Shown here in pieces: positions 37,876 to 47,295 of a DNA stretch of 64,000 nucleotides (positions are counted from its first letter, which is position 1; each line of letters begins with the position of its first letter). The stretch is from Luteimonas fraxinea. Its GTDB lineage: Bacteria > Pseudomonadota > Gammaproteobacteria > Xanthomonadales > Xanthomonadaceae. A program made the translations under genes and the position numbers. The stretch is from the NCBI RefSeq assembly GCF_021233355.1, contig NZ_CP089507.1, forward strand, positions 3,225,001 through 3,289,000, read 5' to 3'. The notes under the pieces were generated by a model. It was not told where the DNA came from and searched no databases. It saw only the letters and a program-made list of their open reading frames with translations.

Positions 37876-38060
37876 AAAGCCAAAGCCAAAGCCAGAGCCA
37901 GAGCCAGAGCCAGCGCCAGCGCCAGCGCCAGCGCCAGCGCCAAAGACAAAGACAAAGACAAAGACAAAGACAAAGACAAAGACAAAGACAAAGACAAAGA
38001 CAAAGACAAAGACAAAGACAAAGACAAAGACAAAGACAAAGACAAAGACAAAGACAAAGC
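37876..38060. repeat. Hexanucleotide array B, in four sequence blocks
   Basis: About 30 tandem hexamers in successive blocks: AAAGCC, AGAGCC, AGCGCC and then 19 exact copies of AAAGAC (37942-38055). The block pattern suggests repeated local expansion of different variants. It lies on the 5' side of inverted module B. Confidence 0.97.
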
Positions 38061-38125
38061 TGGAGCTACGCACCGCCAGCGATCACTCGTATCCGGTGGA
38101 AAGCTGCACCAACTGGCGCGACATC

Positions 38126-38452
38126 TCAGGCGTCGATACGCCGCAACTCAAGAGCGGCGTCATACACAGCCCCACTGGCCGCATCCAGCCCCTCCATGCC
38201 ACGAATGACCTGTCCGTTCCGCCACGGCGCGTAGTCGTTGAAGCTGCCCATGCCGCCGAAGACATGCATTACCGCACCGGACAGCGCGTTGAGTGCGTCC
38301 TGATCCGGGGCGTCCTTCGCGAGTAATTCGGCGCGGGACAGGCACGACTCGAAGTGGCGCGTCCACGTGCAGTCCCAGTCAAGTCGCAGCATCGCGACGA
38401 GCGCACCAAGGTGGATCCGCAGTGTGTCGAGTTGCGCGCGGCGGTCGGGCAT
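38126..38452 (-). CDS. Small hypothetical protein, DUF6966-like
   Basis: A 108-aa soluble protein with helical pattern and no signal peptide. Features are a Trp-rich WDCTWTRHFESCL segment, an acidic DAPDQDAL loop and a conserved-looking FGGMGSFNDYAPW motif. It resembles the small DUF6966 family as I recall it; no function is known. Its 3' end lies 66 bp from hexanucleotide array B. Composition is like that of the neighbouring real genes. Confidence 0.7.
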   Translation of the reverse strand: MPDRRAQLDTLRIHLGALVAMLRLDWDCTWTRHFESCLSRAELLAKDAPDQDALNALSGAVMHVFGGMGSFNDYAPWRNGQVIRGMEGLDAASGAVYDAALELRRIDA

Positions 38453-38499
38453 GAAGAGTCTGGTTCAGATTGAAAGATCGGATGCGACAGTGAGCTGTG

Positions 38500-41079
38500 T
38501 CAGCGGGAAGCCTCGGGCACGAGCCGCAACGTATGCACCGTCGTCTGCGGCAGGAACGGCGAGGGACGACCCTGCGCCCAGTCACCATGGCCGGCGCCCC
38601 AGTACGGCGAGAGTGGATGTCCGCTCTGGCCGCCGGGCATGTGGGTGATGCCGTCGGCCTCGTGTCCGGGTGCGACGACCATGCGCTGCGAGGCGCCGAA
38701 GGCCGGGCCTTGGACGCGCGGCACGGTGCCGTCGCCGGGCAGCGGCTCGGCCGGCATGCACAGCGCGCGCTTGCCGAGTAGCGGAATCGCCGACGCGAGC
38801 GGGTGGCAGATCGCGGTGGTGTTGCGCTCGCCCCAAGTGCGTCCGGCGAGCGGGCCATCACCGGCCACGCTGTCGCGCGCGTCGCGGGCCGCGTCTTCGA
38901 ACAGTGCCTGCCAGCCGTTGTCGGCCGGTGTGCAGACGCCGCGCTGCGTGTCCGGTGTGCAGGCGAAGCGGCGCGGCAGCAGATGCGCGGGACGCTGTCC
39001 GACCAGCGGCCAGACCACGCCTTCGAAGTTCGGCGGATCCGGCGTTTCGAAGGCGTCGCCCAGCGCGGCGCGCGCGGGTGCGGCGAGGCCGTCTGCGAGA
39101 CGTTCGTGCACGGCGAGGCGCCAGGCGCGGACCAGGCGATAGCCGACAGAATCAACGCTTGCATGACCGCTCCAGTCGCGCGAAGCATCGGCCAGGGCGC
39201 GCAGCGCGATGTCTTCGCCCGCTTCGTTCGCGATCGAGTCTAGCAACGCGTGCCAGCGCGACAGCAGCAATGCGCGATCGTCGAGCTGGATCGCCAGCAG
39301 GTCACGTTCGGCGAACTGCGTGCGCGCTTGCAGGCCTTCGCGGATCTGCCAGGCGCGCATGCCGAGTGCGGCGCCGCCATCACCGATGCGTGCGAAATCC
39401 GTGCCATCGACGACGCGGCTGTTCGCGGTCCACAGCCGATCGGTATCGGGCGAGCGCAGCAGCGGCGAGGCGCCGGTCGTGATGGACCACGGCGCGCAGC
39501 GGTTCCCGTCGGTCGCGGCATCGGCCGTCAGCGGCACGGAAACGGTACGGCCGTCGCAGCCGGCGGCGCGCACCGGAACCGGGCCGAGCAGACGCCAGGC
39601 GATGCGGCCGTTGCGATCGCCGATCACGAGATTCTGGGTCGGTGTCGCGGTGCGGTCGGCGATGGCCAGCGCATCGTCGAGATCGCGCGCGTGGGCGAAG
39701 TCGGCCAGGCCGAAATTCAATGCGCCGGGCTGATGCGCGGTCCAGCGCAAGGCGAGCGCGCTGCCGTCGTCTTCGCGGTGGACCAGCGGGCCCCAGTCGC
39801 TGTCTTCGACGACCAGCGTGACGGGCGCGCCGCCGGCGACCTCGATGCGCTCTTCATGTCGCCTCAGCGGCGTGCAGCCCGCAGGCGCGCCGTCGTTGCA
39901 GGGCACCACGCGCTGCCAGTCGAGGTAATCGCCGTAGCTGTTGGTGAACCCCCAAGCGACGAGGGTGTTGCTGCCGACGATGATCGCCGGCAGGCCGGGC
40001 AGGGTGAAACCGGTGACGTCGACCTGTCCGCCCGGCGCACGTGGGTCGGGATAGCGAAGGCGCGCGCGGAACCAGATGTTGGGCGCGCGTAGACCCAGGT
40101 GCATGTCGTCGGCAATGAGGGCGCGACCGTCGGCCGTCAAGGCACCGGAGACGGCGAAGTTGTTGCTGCCAGCCCTGAGGTCCGCCGCCGCAGGCGGCGC
40201 ACCAACGCCACTCTCCCGCAACGTGGGAGAGAGGGGGACCGTTTGTGAAACAAACGGTGGAGTGAGGGCCAGCCGAGATGCCGGGTGTGAGGCCCCGGCC
40301 TGCGAAGACTCGACGGATGCGAACGGCGAACGTTCCCGAAGCGCGCCATCGCCCTCCACCACATCCAGCAACCGCAGATCCACAACACCCGCGCCCGGCA
40401 GTACCGCATCGCCACGTGCAGCGCCGAACAGCGGCGCATCCCAACGGCTGCCGTCATGCGCGAACAGATCGAACAGTTCCGGCGGCAACGCAGGCCGCAA
40501 GCGGTGCATCGCCAGCTCACTCGCGTTGGTCGCGTCCTGCAGATCGAAGTACATCGCGAAGCCGGTCAGCGCGGAATCCGCCGGCGCCCACGGTTGCGGC
40601 GTTTGTCGCAGCAGCAGATAGGCCCACGGTCGTACGCCCAGCGACGCGAGCCCAGAGTTCGCGCCGTCTGCATACGCCTGCAGCTGCGGCATACGATCAC
40701 CGGCGACTGCGGCGAGATCGGCTTCTACCCGCGCGCGCATGCGATGCACGCGATTGCGACGATCGGTCTCGAGCGCGCGTTCGCCGAACAGCGCCGAGAG
40801 TTCGCCCGACGGCACGCGCCGCATCAGATCCATCTCGAAGTAGCGTTCCTGCGCGTGCACGAAACCGAGCGCGCGCATCGCGTCGGTCTCGCTGGCAGCG
40901 GTGATCGTGACCACGCCGGCGGCGTCGCGTTCGATGGTCGCAGGCGCGGTGAGTCCGATTAGCGACTGGTCGCCGTCGAGTGTCGGCAGGCTTGCGCGCA
41001 TCGACAGCCAGGCAAACACAGCGGCCGCGACCAACAGCACGACGAGCGCGAGCACCGCCCGCAGGATCCATTTGCGCAT
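38500..41079 (-). CDS. Penicillin acylase family protein (Ntn hydrolase)
   Basis: An 859-aa self-processing amidase precursor anchored or exported by an N-terminal membrane helix (about 5-27). Such enzymes hydrolyse penicillins, cephalosporins or acyl-homoserine lactones; the substrate here cannot be told. After autocleavage the new N terminus is the catalytic nucleophile Ser305 (RAG-S305-NNFAVSG). The alpha-chain segment HAQERYFEMDLMRR and beta-chain motifs are normal. Residues about 271-291 are encoded by a REP-like DNA element (40207-40270), in frame, in the spacer just before Ser305. Confidence 0.92.
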   Translation of the reverse strand: MRKWILRAVLALVVLLVAAAVFAWLSMRASLPTLDGDQSLIGLTAPATIERDAAGVVTITAASETDAMRALGFVHAQERYFEMDLMRRVPSGELSALFGERALETDRRNRVHRMRARVEADLAAVAGDRMPQLQAYADGANSGLASLGVRPWAYLLLRQTPQPWAPADSALTGFAMYFDLQDATNASELAMHRLRPALPPELFDLFAHDGSRWDAPLFGAARGDAVLPGAGVVDLRLLDVVEGDGALRERSPFASVESSQAGASHPASRLALTPPFVSQTVPLSPTLRESGVGAPPAAADLRAGSNNFAVSGALTADGRALIADDMHLGLRAPNIWFRARLRYPDPRAPGGQVDVTGFTLPGLPAIIVGSNTLVAWGFTNSYGDYLDWQRVVPCNDGAPAGCTPLRRHEERIEVAGGAPVTLVVEDSDWGPLVHREDDGSALALRWTAHQPGALNFGLADFAHARDLDDALAIADRTATPTQNLVIGDRNGRIAWRLLGPVPVRAAGCDGRTVSVPLTADAATDGNRCAPWSITTGASPLLRSPDTDRLWTANSRVVDGTDFARIGDGGAALGMRAWQIREGLQARTQFAERDLLAIQLDDRALLLSRWHALLDSIANEAGEDIALRALADASRDWSGHASVDSVGYRLVRAWRLAVHERLADGLAAPARAALGDAFETPDPPNFEGVVWPLVGQRPAHLLPRRFACTPDTQRGVCTPADNGWQALFEDAARDARDSVAGDGPLAGRTWGERNTTAICHPLASAIPLLGKRALCMPAEPLPGDGTVPRVQGPAFGASQRMVVAPGHEADGITHMPGGQSGHPLSPYWGAGHGDWAQGRPSPFLPQTTVHTLRLVPEASR
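40207..40270. repeat. REP-like element inside the penicillin acylase gene
   Basis: Contains the hairpin CTCTCCC/GGGAGAG, a second perfect palindrome CCGTTTGT/ACAAACGG and the GTGAGGGC end seen in the intergenic elements at 43333, 55366, 60804 and 60966. It is in frame and falls in the removable spacer of the precursor. Confidence 0.65.
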
Positions 41080-41138
41080 GCACGATTCCCCGGCCGCGGC
41101 AGGTGCGGCGCGGTCCGATTATTCCACGCGCATGTTGC

Positions 41139-41160
41139 GGGCCGGCGCGTGAGCCGGCCC
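41139..41160. other. Hairpin between the Hsp70-like and acylase genes
   Basis: A perfect 8-bp stem GGGCCGGC/GCCGGCCC directly after the stop of the minus-strand Hsp70-like gene. It has no T tract, so it may protect or process the mRNA rather than terminate. Confidence 0.45.
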
Positions 41161-41167
41161 TAGTCGC

Positions 41168-42526
41168 TCAGTTGCGCGCGTGCTCGGCCAGGCCGGACAC
41201 CACGCCCAGCGACGGATCGCCGCGCACGATGCGCGCATCCGGGAAACGCGCCTGCGCGGCCGCCTGCACGTAAGGCGCGCCGGACATGCCGCCGGTCAGG
41301 AACAGGCTGTCCGGCGGCGCGTCGAGATCTCCGCGCACGTCGTCGAGCAAGGCGCCGATGGTGTCGAGAAAGCGTGCGCTGGCGGTCTCCAACGCAGCAC
41401 GCGTCGCGTCCACGCGCAGGCCCGGTTCGATGTAGTCCAGCGCGTGGCCGGCCTCGTCGTGTGCGCTCAGGCGCACCTTCATGCCCTCGACACCGCGGTA
41501 CAGGCGCGTGGTGCCGCCGTCGCGCTGCAGGGCCTGCAGGCGCGCGCCGAACGGCGCATCCACATGGCCGAAGTCGCGCTTGTGGAAATCGCGCTGCCGC
41601 GGCATGTCCTGCACCGTCGCCGCTTCGACAAAATGATGCACCGGAATGCGGCTCGCGCCCTTGCCGAACACCGGCATGACCTGGGCCATGCTCAGCGCGA
41701 GGTCGACGTCGGTGCCGCCGTTGGCGACGCCCCAGGCGCGGTGCACGCGCGGCGCGCCGTCGCCGCCCACTTCCGCCAGCGCGATGTCGGTCGTGCCGCC
41801 GCCGATGTCGACAACTAGAGTCGTGTGCCGCTGCGGACTTTCGGCGTGATAGTGCAACGCGGCCGCCGCGGGCTCTTCGAGGAACTCGATCGAATCGAAG
41901 CCGGCCTGGGCCGCGGCGTCGCGCAGCAACGCCAGCGCCTGTTCGCCGCCGGCCTCGCCGAGCGAACTGCGAAAACGCACCGGCCGCCCCAGCGTCGCCG
42001 TGCGCACCGTGGTGCCGAGCTGCTGGCTCGCGGTCAGGCGGATGTGTTCGAGGATGTGCGCGGCGATGCCGGTGATCGTTTCCTTGGCGCGCGGATGCAG
42101 GTTGAAGCCGAGCATCGACTTCGGCGACTGCACCAGATTGCCGCTGCCTTCGAGCAGGTAGCTCTCGATCGCCGCCTCGCCGAACACCGCGTGCTGCAGA
42201 TCGGCGGCCGAGGACTCCGCATCGCGCATGCGCGCCTCCAGCCATTGGCGCCGCACGATGCGGATCGCGTCGCGGCGCAGCTGCGCGGACGGACGAGGCG
42301 TGCCGCCGGCGCGGGTCTGGTCGCTGCGCAAGCCGCGCATCAACGATTCCACCTCGGCCTCCATCGCCCCGTCGAGCTCGAACGCATCGAGATCGGGCAG
42401 GGTAGTCGGGAAGAACACCGCGGTGCGGAACTGCGGCTGTCCGTCGAACTGGATGTGCACCAGCCGGTCGCCGATGCGCGCAGCGGCGGCGGAATAGCTG
42501 GTACCGAAGTCGATGCCGATCTTCAT
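41168..42526 (-). CDS. yegD: Hsp70 family protein, YegD-like
   Basis: A 452-aa actin-fold ATPase of the Hsp70 family lacking the peptide-binding domain, as in E. coli YegD (about 450 aa). ATP-binding motifs are GIDFGTSYS (phosphate 1), [10 protein letters not shown] (phosphate 2) and [12 protein letters not shown] (adenosine). Its cellular role is not known. It lies upstream of the acylase gene on the same strand, 88 bp apart, and divergent from the bacterioferritin homologue. Confidence 0.88.
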   Translation of the reverse strand: MKIGIDFGTSYSAAAARIGDRLVHIQFDGQPQFRTAVFFPTTLPDLDAFELDGAMEAEVESLMRGLRSDQTRAGGTPRPSAQLRRDAIRIVRRQWLEARMRDAESSAADLQHAVFGEAAIESYLLEGSGNLVQSPKSMLGFNLHPRAKETITGIAAHILEHIRLTASQQLGTTVRTATLGRPVRFRSSLGEAGGEQALALLRDAAAQAGFDSIEFLEEPAAAALHYHAESPQRHTTLVVDIGGGTTDIALAEVGGDGAPRVHRAWGVANGGTDVDLALSMAQVMPVFGKGASRIPVHHFVEAATVQDMPRQRDFHKRDFGHVDAPFGARLQALQRDGGTTRLYRGVEGMKVRLSAHDEAGHALDYIEPGLRVDATRAALETASARFLDTIGALLDDVRGDLDAPPDSLFLTGGMSGAPYVQAAAQARFPDARIVRGDPSLGVVSGLAEHARN

Positions 42527-42716
42527 TTTGGGGGTGCGACAGGCGGAAGGCGCGGGAGTCTACGCCGATGCGCGTCACGCCGCTTGCAACGGCCTGTGCG
42601 GTCTCCTCAACGCCGGCGCGACGCGCTTGAGAATGCGAAATGCATCCATTCCCATCCGATCATGCTTCGCGGCGGCCCGGCATACTGCGCGCATTCCACG
42701 TGTTGCGAGCGCTGCC

Positions 42717-43214
42717 ATGAAAGGACATCCCGAAGTCGTCGATTACCTGAAGTTCCTGCTCCGCGGCGAGCTGGCGGCGCGCGACCAGTACTTCCTGCAT
42801 TCGCGCCGCTACGAGGACCTGGGCCTGCACCAGCTCTACGCGCGCATCAATCATGAGATGGAAGAGGAAACCCAGCACGCCGACGCGCTGCTCAAGCGCA
42901 TCCTGTTCCTGGAAGGCGTGCCGGATATGCGTCCCGACGCGTTCGAGCCGGGCGTCACCGTCGAGGAAATGCTGCGCAAGGATCTCGACCTCGAATACCT
43001 CGTGCGCGACAACCTCGCTAAGGGCATCGTGTTGTGCGAGCAGCACAACGACTTCGTCAGTCGCGAAGTGCTGGTGACCCAGCTCGCCGACACCGAGGAA
43101 GATCACACCTACTGGCTGGAGAAGCAGCTGCGCCTGATCGGCATGATCGGCCTGGAGCGCTACCAGCAGAGCCGCATGGGCGAAGCGGAAGGCACGCACG
43201 CCGGCGTGGGGTGA
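42717..43214 (+). CDS. bfr: Bacterioferritin homologue lacking the heme-ligand Met
   Basis: A 165-aa four-helix iron-storage protein. By hand alignment with E. coli Bfr the ferroxidase ligands are all kept: Glu18 (RGELAA), Glu51 and His54 (EE-E51-TQ-H54), Glu94 (DLEYL), Glu127 and His130 (TEEDH). Position 52, the Met that binds heme between subunits, is Thr here. It may therefore be a non-heme subunit, alone or mixed with a heme-binding partner encoded elsewhere. ATG 42717 gives the family start [11 protein letters not shown]. Confidence 0.93.
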   Translation: MKGHPEVVDYLKFLLRGELAARDQYFLHSRRYEDLGLHQLYARINHEMEEETQHADALLKRILFLEGVPDMRPDAFEPGVTVEEMLRKDLDLEYLVRDNLAKGIVLCEQHNDFVSREVLVTQLADTEEDHTYWLEKQLRLIGMIGLERYQQSRMGEAEGTHAGVG

Positions 43215-43332
43215 GGAAGCGCGGCGGGTTCGCCGCGTTGTCGTGAGTCTGGAAACGCCTGCGCTTGTTGTGGGCGTTCTTGTTTCTGGCGGGTGAGACG
43301 CCGCTGCTCCATCCGATTCGAATGAGGCGTTT

Positions 43333-43432
43333 GCCCTCACCCCAACCCCTTTCCCAGAGGGGAGGGGCTTTAAGGCAGACGCTCGCGGGATTCGAGCCCC
43401 TCTCCCTCCGGGAGAGGGGTTGGGGTGAGGGC
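43333..43432. repeat. REP-like inverted pair 1
   Basis: A perfect 18-bp inverted repeat (GCCCTCACCCCAACCCCT at the left, its complement at 43415-43432) around two smaller hairpins with CCCTC/GAGGGG. It occupies most of the 264-bp gap between the bacterioferritin and methyltransferase genes, which are convergent. I see no gene here. Confidence 0.85.
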
Positions 43433-43478
43433 TGCCGCCGAAGAAAAACCTCGAACCGCGCGCCGCCCCAAACCCGCA

Positions 43479-44138
43479 TCACCCCCGACGCACCACCCGA
43501 TACACGGCCGTCGACAACGCAGTAACCCCATCCGCCACGAATCCCGGCTCGTCCGCAAGAATGTCGCGCCGCTCCACTGCATCGACCCGCCAGTCGCGAT
43601 CCAACAACGCGTGCACCTCGGCCGCCGCGACCGAAAATGGCGGCCCCGCTTTCTCCGCCTGCGGATACTCCAGCGTGACCAGCAGCCCGCGGGATGCCGC
43701 CGGCAACCGATGCCATGCCGTGGCCGCGTACGTGCGGCGCAGCTCGGGCGGCAGTGCGATCAGCGCCGCACGGTCGTAGACAGCGGCGCAGTCCGCGAGC
43801 ACGTCGGCGTCCAGCGCGAACGCATCGCCGACGATCAGTTCGTATGCACCGGCAACAAAGTGGCGGCCCGCAGCTGTTTCACGGATCGCCGGCAGCAGGT
43901 CGCGCTCTTCGAAGAACTGGCGCACCGCCATTTCCGACAGTTCGACACCGAGCACGCGATGGCCGTGTTCGGCCAGCCAGACCATGTCGAGCGATTTGCC
44001 GCACAGCGGTACGAAGACGCGGGTATCCGGTGCAAGATCGAGCGCGGGCCAGTGTTTCAACAGCAGCGGCAGCGGGGCGTCGCGGTGGAAACCGATGAGA
44101 TCGTGGGACCAGCGTTCGTGCCAGAACTCGGGGTGCAT
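43479..44138 (-). CDS. tpm: Thiopurine S-methyltransferase family protein
   Basis: A 219-aa SAM-dependent methyltransferase of the TPMT family; bacterial members methylate selenium, tellurium or thiol compounds. It shows the N-terminal FWHERW, the SAM-binding VFVPLCGKSLDMVWL and the acidic strand end GVELSEMAV. The catalytic substrate remains open. It is followed 85 bp upstream by parC on the same strand. Confidence 0.9.
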   Translation of the reverse strand: MHPEFWHERWSHDLIGFHRDAPLPLLLKHWPALDLAPDTRVFVPLCGKSLDMVWLAEHGHRVLGVELSEMAVRQFFEERDLLPAIRETAAGRHFVAGAYELIVGDAFALDADVLADCAAVYDRAALIALPPELRRTYAATAWHRLPAASRGLLVTLEYPQAEKAGPPFSVAAAEVHALLDRDWRVDAVERRDILADEPGFVADGVTALSTAVYRVVRRG

Positions 44139-44223
44139 GACGGCTCCAGGATTCGAACAGTTTCGTTATCGCGACGATCAGGTGCGCGCGGCGTTGGATC
44201 GCCGCGACGCACCCGTGCCGGCG

Positions 44224-46467
44224 TCATTCGACGTCGAGCCCTTCGACCTTCTGCCAGCCGCGCGGCAGCAGGCCACCACGCGATGCGCGCGCGCCGATGT
44301 AGGCGTCGAGTTCCTTGAACGACAGCGTCATCGTGCGTGCACCCGAGCGCACCAACAGCGAACTCCCCGGCGCGACGACGGCGAGCGCGACCACCTGTTC
44401 GGTGCCGCGCTTGGCCTTCGGAATCTCGATGATCTTGTTGCCTTTGCCCTTGTCGAGTTCCGGCAGCTCGGCGACCGGGAACACCAGAAGATGACCGGCG
44501 CTGGTCACCACGACCAGACGGTCGGCATCGACAGCGCGCACCGCGGCCGGTTGCAGCACCGTCGAACCCGGCGACAACGACAGCATCGCCTTGCCCGCCT
44601 TCTGCCGGCCGGTGAGGTTCTCGAAGCGGGTCACGAAGCCGTAGCCATGCGAAGACGCAACGACGAAGCGCGCGTCCGATTCACCGGCCACGACCGCCTG
44701 GAACGACGCGCCCGCAGCCGGCGAGAAGCGGCCGGTCAGCGGTTCGCCGTTGCCGCGCGCCGATGGCAACGAATGCGCGACAGTGGAATAGCTGCGGCCA
44801 GTCGAATCGAGGAACGCGACCTGCTGCGTCGTGCGGCCGCGCGCGAACGCGAGCAGGCTGTCGCCGTCGCGATAGTTCATGCCGGCCGGATCCACGTCGT
44901 GGCCCTTGGCCGCGCGCACCCAGCCCTTCTCGCTGACGACGATCGTCACCGGCTCGCTCGGCACCAGATCGCTCTCGTCGAGCGCCTGCGCGGCGCCGCG
45001 TGCGACCAGTGGCGAACGACGCGCATCGCCGTACTTCTTCGCATCGGCCTGCAATTCGTCCTTGATCAGCTTCTTCAGCTTGGTCTTGCTCTCGAGCGTG
45101 GTGATCAGGCGATCGCGCTCGCTTTCCAGCTCGGCCTGTTCGCCGCGGATCTTCATCTCTTCCAGGCGCGCGAGCTGGCGCAGGCGCGTTTCGAGGATGT
45201 AGTCGACCTGGTCGTCGCTGAGTTCGAACCGCGCCTGCAGCACGGCACGCGGCTCGTCCTCGGTACGGATGATGTGGATCACCTCGTCGAGATTCAGGAA
45301 CGCGACCAGCAGTCCATCGAGCAGGTGCAGGCGACGCTCGACCTTCTCCAGACGATGGGTCAGGCGGCGTGTCACGGTGGTGGTGCGGAACTGCAGCCAC
45401 TCCGACAGCAGCATCTTCAGGTTCTTGACCTGCGGACGCCCGTCGAGCCCGATGACGTTGAGATTGACGCGGTAGCTCTTCTCGAGATCGGTGGTGGCGA
45501 ACAGATGGCCCATCAGCTGCTCGGCGTCGACGCGGTTGGAGCGCGGAATCAGCACCACGCGCACCGGATTGGCATGGTCGGACTCGTCGCGGATGTCTTC
45601 CAGCCACGGCAGCTTCTTGGCGCGCATCTGGGCTGCGATCTGTTCGATCACCTTGCTCGGACTGACCTGGTGCGGCAGTGCGGTGATGACGATGTTGGTG
45701 TGTTCTTTCTCGAAGGTCGCACGCGCGCGCACGCTGCCGTGGCCGGTTTCGTACATGTGCAACAGATCGGCGGACGGCGTAATGATCTCGGCGCTGGTCG
45801 GATAGTCCGGACCGCGCACGTGTTCGCACAGGTCGCGCACGGTCGCGTCGGGATCGTCGAGCAGGCGCAGGCAAGCGCTGACGATCTCATTGACGTTGTG
45901 CGGCGGCACGTCGGTGGCCATGCCGACCGCGATGCCGGTGGTGCCATTGAGCAGCAGGTGCGGCAGGCGCGCCGGCAGCCACGTCGGCTCCTGCATCGTG
46001 CCGTCGAAGTTGTCGGTCCAGTCGACGGTGCCGTGGCCGAGTTCGGCCAGCAGCATCTCCGCGATCGGCGTCATCTTCGATTCGGTGTAACGCATCGCCG
46101 CGAAGGATTTCGGATCGTCGCTGGAACCGAAGTTGCCCTGGCCGTCGATCAACGGATAGCGGTACGAGAACGGCTGCGCCATCAGCACCAGCGCCTCGTA
46201 GCACGCGCTGTCGCCATGGGGATGGTATTTGCCGATCACGTCGCCGACGGTGCGCGCGGACTTCTTCGGCTTCGCCGCCGCGCCCAGGCCCAGCTCGCTC
46301 ATCGCGTAGATGATGCGGCGCTGCACCGGCTTGAGGCCGTCGCCGATGAACGGCAGCGCGCGGTCGAGGACCACGTACATCGAGTAGTCGAGGTAGGCGC
46401 GCTCGGCGAACTCGCGCAGCGGCAGCTGCTCGAAGCCATGGAAGGGGGTGCGGACGGACTCGGTCAT
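44224..46467 (-). CDS. parC: DNA topoisomerase IV subunit A
   Basis: ParC cuts and rejoins DNA to unlink daughter chromosomes, with ParE. The 747-aa protein has the winged-helix/tower core (about 1-490) with catalytic Tyr127 (MRYTESKM) and a C-terminal beta-pinwheel (about 500-745). The quinolone-determining positions are wild type: Ser87 and Glu91 in [11 protein letters not shown] correspond to E. coli S80 and E84. ParC rather than GyrA is indicated by the length and by the absence of the GyrA box. Confidence 0.95.
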   Translation of the reverse strand: MTESVRTPFHGFEQLPLREFAERAYLDYSMYVVLDRALPFIGDGLKPVQRRIIYAMSELGLGAAAKPKKSARTVGDVIGKYHPHGDSACYEALVLMAQPFSYRYPLIDGQGNFGSSDDPKSFAAMRYTESKMTPIAEMLLAELGHGTVDWTDNFDGTMQEPTWLPARLPHLLLNGTTGIAVGMATDVPPHNVNEIVSACLRLLDDPDATVRDLCEHVRGPDYPTSAEIITPSADLLHMYETGHGSVRARATFEKEHTNIVITALPHQVSPSKVIEQIAAQMRAKKLPWLEDIRDESDHANPVRVVLIPRSNRVDAEQLMGHLFATTDLEKSYRVNLNVIGLDGRPQVKNLKMLLSEWLQFRTTTVTRRLTHRLEKVERRLHLLDGLLVAFLNLDEVIHIIRTEDEPRAVLQARFELSDDQVDYILETRLRQLARLEEMKIRGEQAELESERDRLITTLESKTKLKKLIKDELQADAKKYGDARRSPLVARGAAQALDESDLVPSEPVTIVVSEKGWVRAAKGHDVDPAGMNYRDGDSLLAFARGRTTQQVAFLDSTGRSYSTVAHSLPSARGNGEPLTGRFSPAAGASFQAVVAGESDARFVVASSHGYGFVTRFENLTGRQKAGKAMLSLSPGSTVLQPAAVRAVDADRLVVVTSAGHLLVFPVAELPELDKGKGNKIIEIPKAKRGTEQVVALAVVAPGSSLLVRSGARTMTLSFKELDAYIGARASRGGLLPRGWQKVEGLDVE

Positions 46468-46733
46468 CGGGACAGCATCTACGGTGGAACCTGGATTTTA
46501 GCGGGTGGTGGTCGCAGGTGCTGCGTTGCCGGCCTGCGCGACTGGCGCAATGCGGTCGCGGCGCACCCGGATCCTCCTCGCGGCCGTCGAGCGTGGGATC
46601 TTCGGGCGCTGCAATTGCCACGGTGGAGCGACCGTTCCGCTCGGCCCAGCGGTGTAACGGCTGCCCACGTGGCATCACATGCGACCGCGCATCGGCTGCG
46701 CACACTGTCGCCATCACCCGCGGAGCGATGACG

Positions 46734-46946
46734 ATGACCCAGGCACACACCACCGACACCACGCGCGGCCCGCTGGAAGAAAAGCGGACGCCGGATGGCC
46801 CGAAAACGCCTGGCGAATCGTCCGAGAAGCGAGACCAGGACCAGCGCAACGATCCGGAATCGATGCCGGGTGCGCTCGAAGGCAACCCGACACGGCGCAG
46901 CGGCGAGGGCACGCCTGACAATCCCGGCAACCGCAAGCGCGACTGA
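46734..46946 (+). CDS. Small hydrophilic, probably disordered protein
   Basis: A 70-aa frame rich in Pro, Gly, Glu, Arg, Asp and Thr with no hydrophobic segment (for example GPLEEKRTPDGPKTPGESSE). GGAG lies eight bases upstream of ATG 46734; an ATG at 46728 is in the same frame. It resembles small stress-related disordered proteins in composition only. It stands alone between divergent parC and the tRNA genes. Confidence 0.5.
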   Translation: MTQAHTTDTTRGPLEEKRTPDGPKTPGESSEKRDQDQRNDPESMPGALEGNPTRRSGEGTPDNPGNRKRD

Positions 46947-47069
46947 TGCGGCAGTCGCTGCGCTGCGCCTCTAGCGTGCCCAGTTCGGACGCGCCGTTGC
47001 GCAGAAAACCGGGTGATGCCGGCGCGGCGGAGCGACAGTCCGTCAGTTGACGCAGCAAACGACGGGCAC

Positions 47070-47093
47070 AAAAAAACCCGCGATTGCGGGTTT
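47070..47093 (-). terminator. Terminator of tRNA-Leu copy 1
   Basis: On the minus strand: stem AAACCCGC/GCGGGTTT around AATC, then seven T. Confidence 0.9.
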
Positions 47094-47125
47094 GATGTTC
47101 ACGGCTGGTAAGGCTGTGATGACCC

Positions 47126-47212
47126 TGGTGCCCGGGAGAGGACTCGAACCTCCACGGAGTTGCCCCCGCTAGCACCTGAAGCTAGTGCGTCTACCAATTC
47201 CGCCACCCGGGC
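47126..47212 (-). tRNA. tRNA-Leu (anticodon CAG), copy 1
   Basis: An 87-nt class II tRNA with encoded CCA. The acceptor stem is GCCCGGG/CCCGGGC, the anticodon loop TTCAGGT with CAG (complement at 47176-47178), and the variable arm is long. It is identical to copy 2 at 47897-47983. Confidence 0.97.
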
Positions 47213-47226
47213 AGGTCAGGTCGACA

Positions 47227-47255
47227 ATTCTGGGGCGCGGCCCGCCGGCTGTCAA
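47227..47255 (-). promoter_or_regulatory. Promoter of tRNA-Leu copy 1
   Basis: On the minus strand, a perfect TTGACA (47250-47255) and CAGAAT (47227-47232) with a 17-bp spacer, about 15 bp before the tRNA. Confidence 0.75.
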
Positions 47256-47295
47256 TGCGATGCGTGCCGATGCCGCCACCGCTTCGTTGTGTGCG

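Noticed and set aside
37187..38060. CRISPR array
   Set aside because: Units are contiguous hexamers without spacers and no cas genes are near.
38500..41079. Frameshift or assembly error in the penicillin acylase around 40207-40270
   Set aside because: The frame stays open on both sides and rejoins conserved sequence at Ser305, so an in-frame insertion explains it better.
43984..46731. 915-codon plus-strand frame opposite parC and the methyltransferase
   Set aside because: Shadow of parC; composition is Arg/His/Gln-rich and it spans two minus-strand genes.
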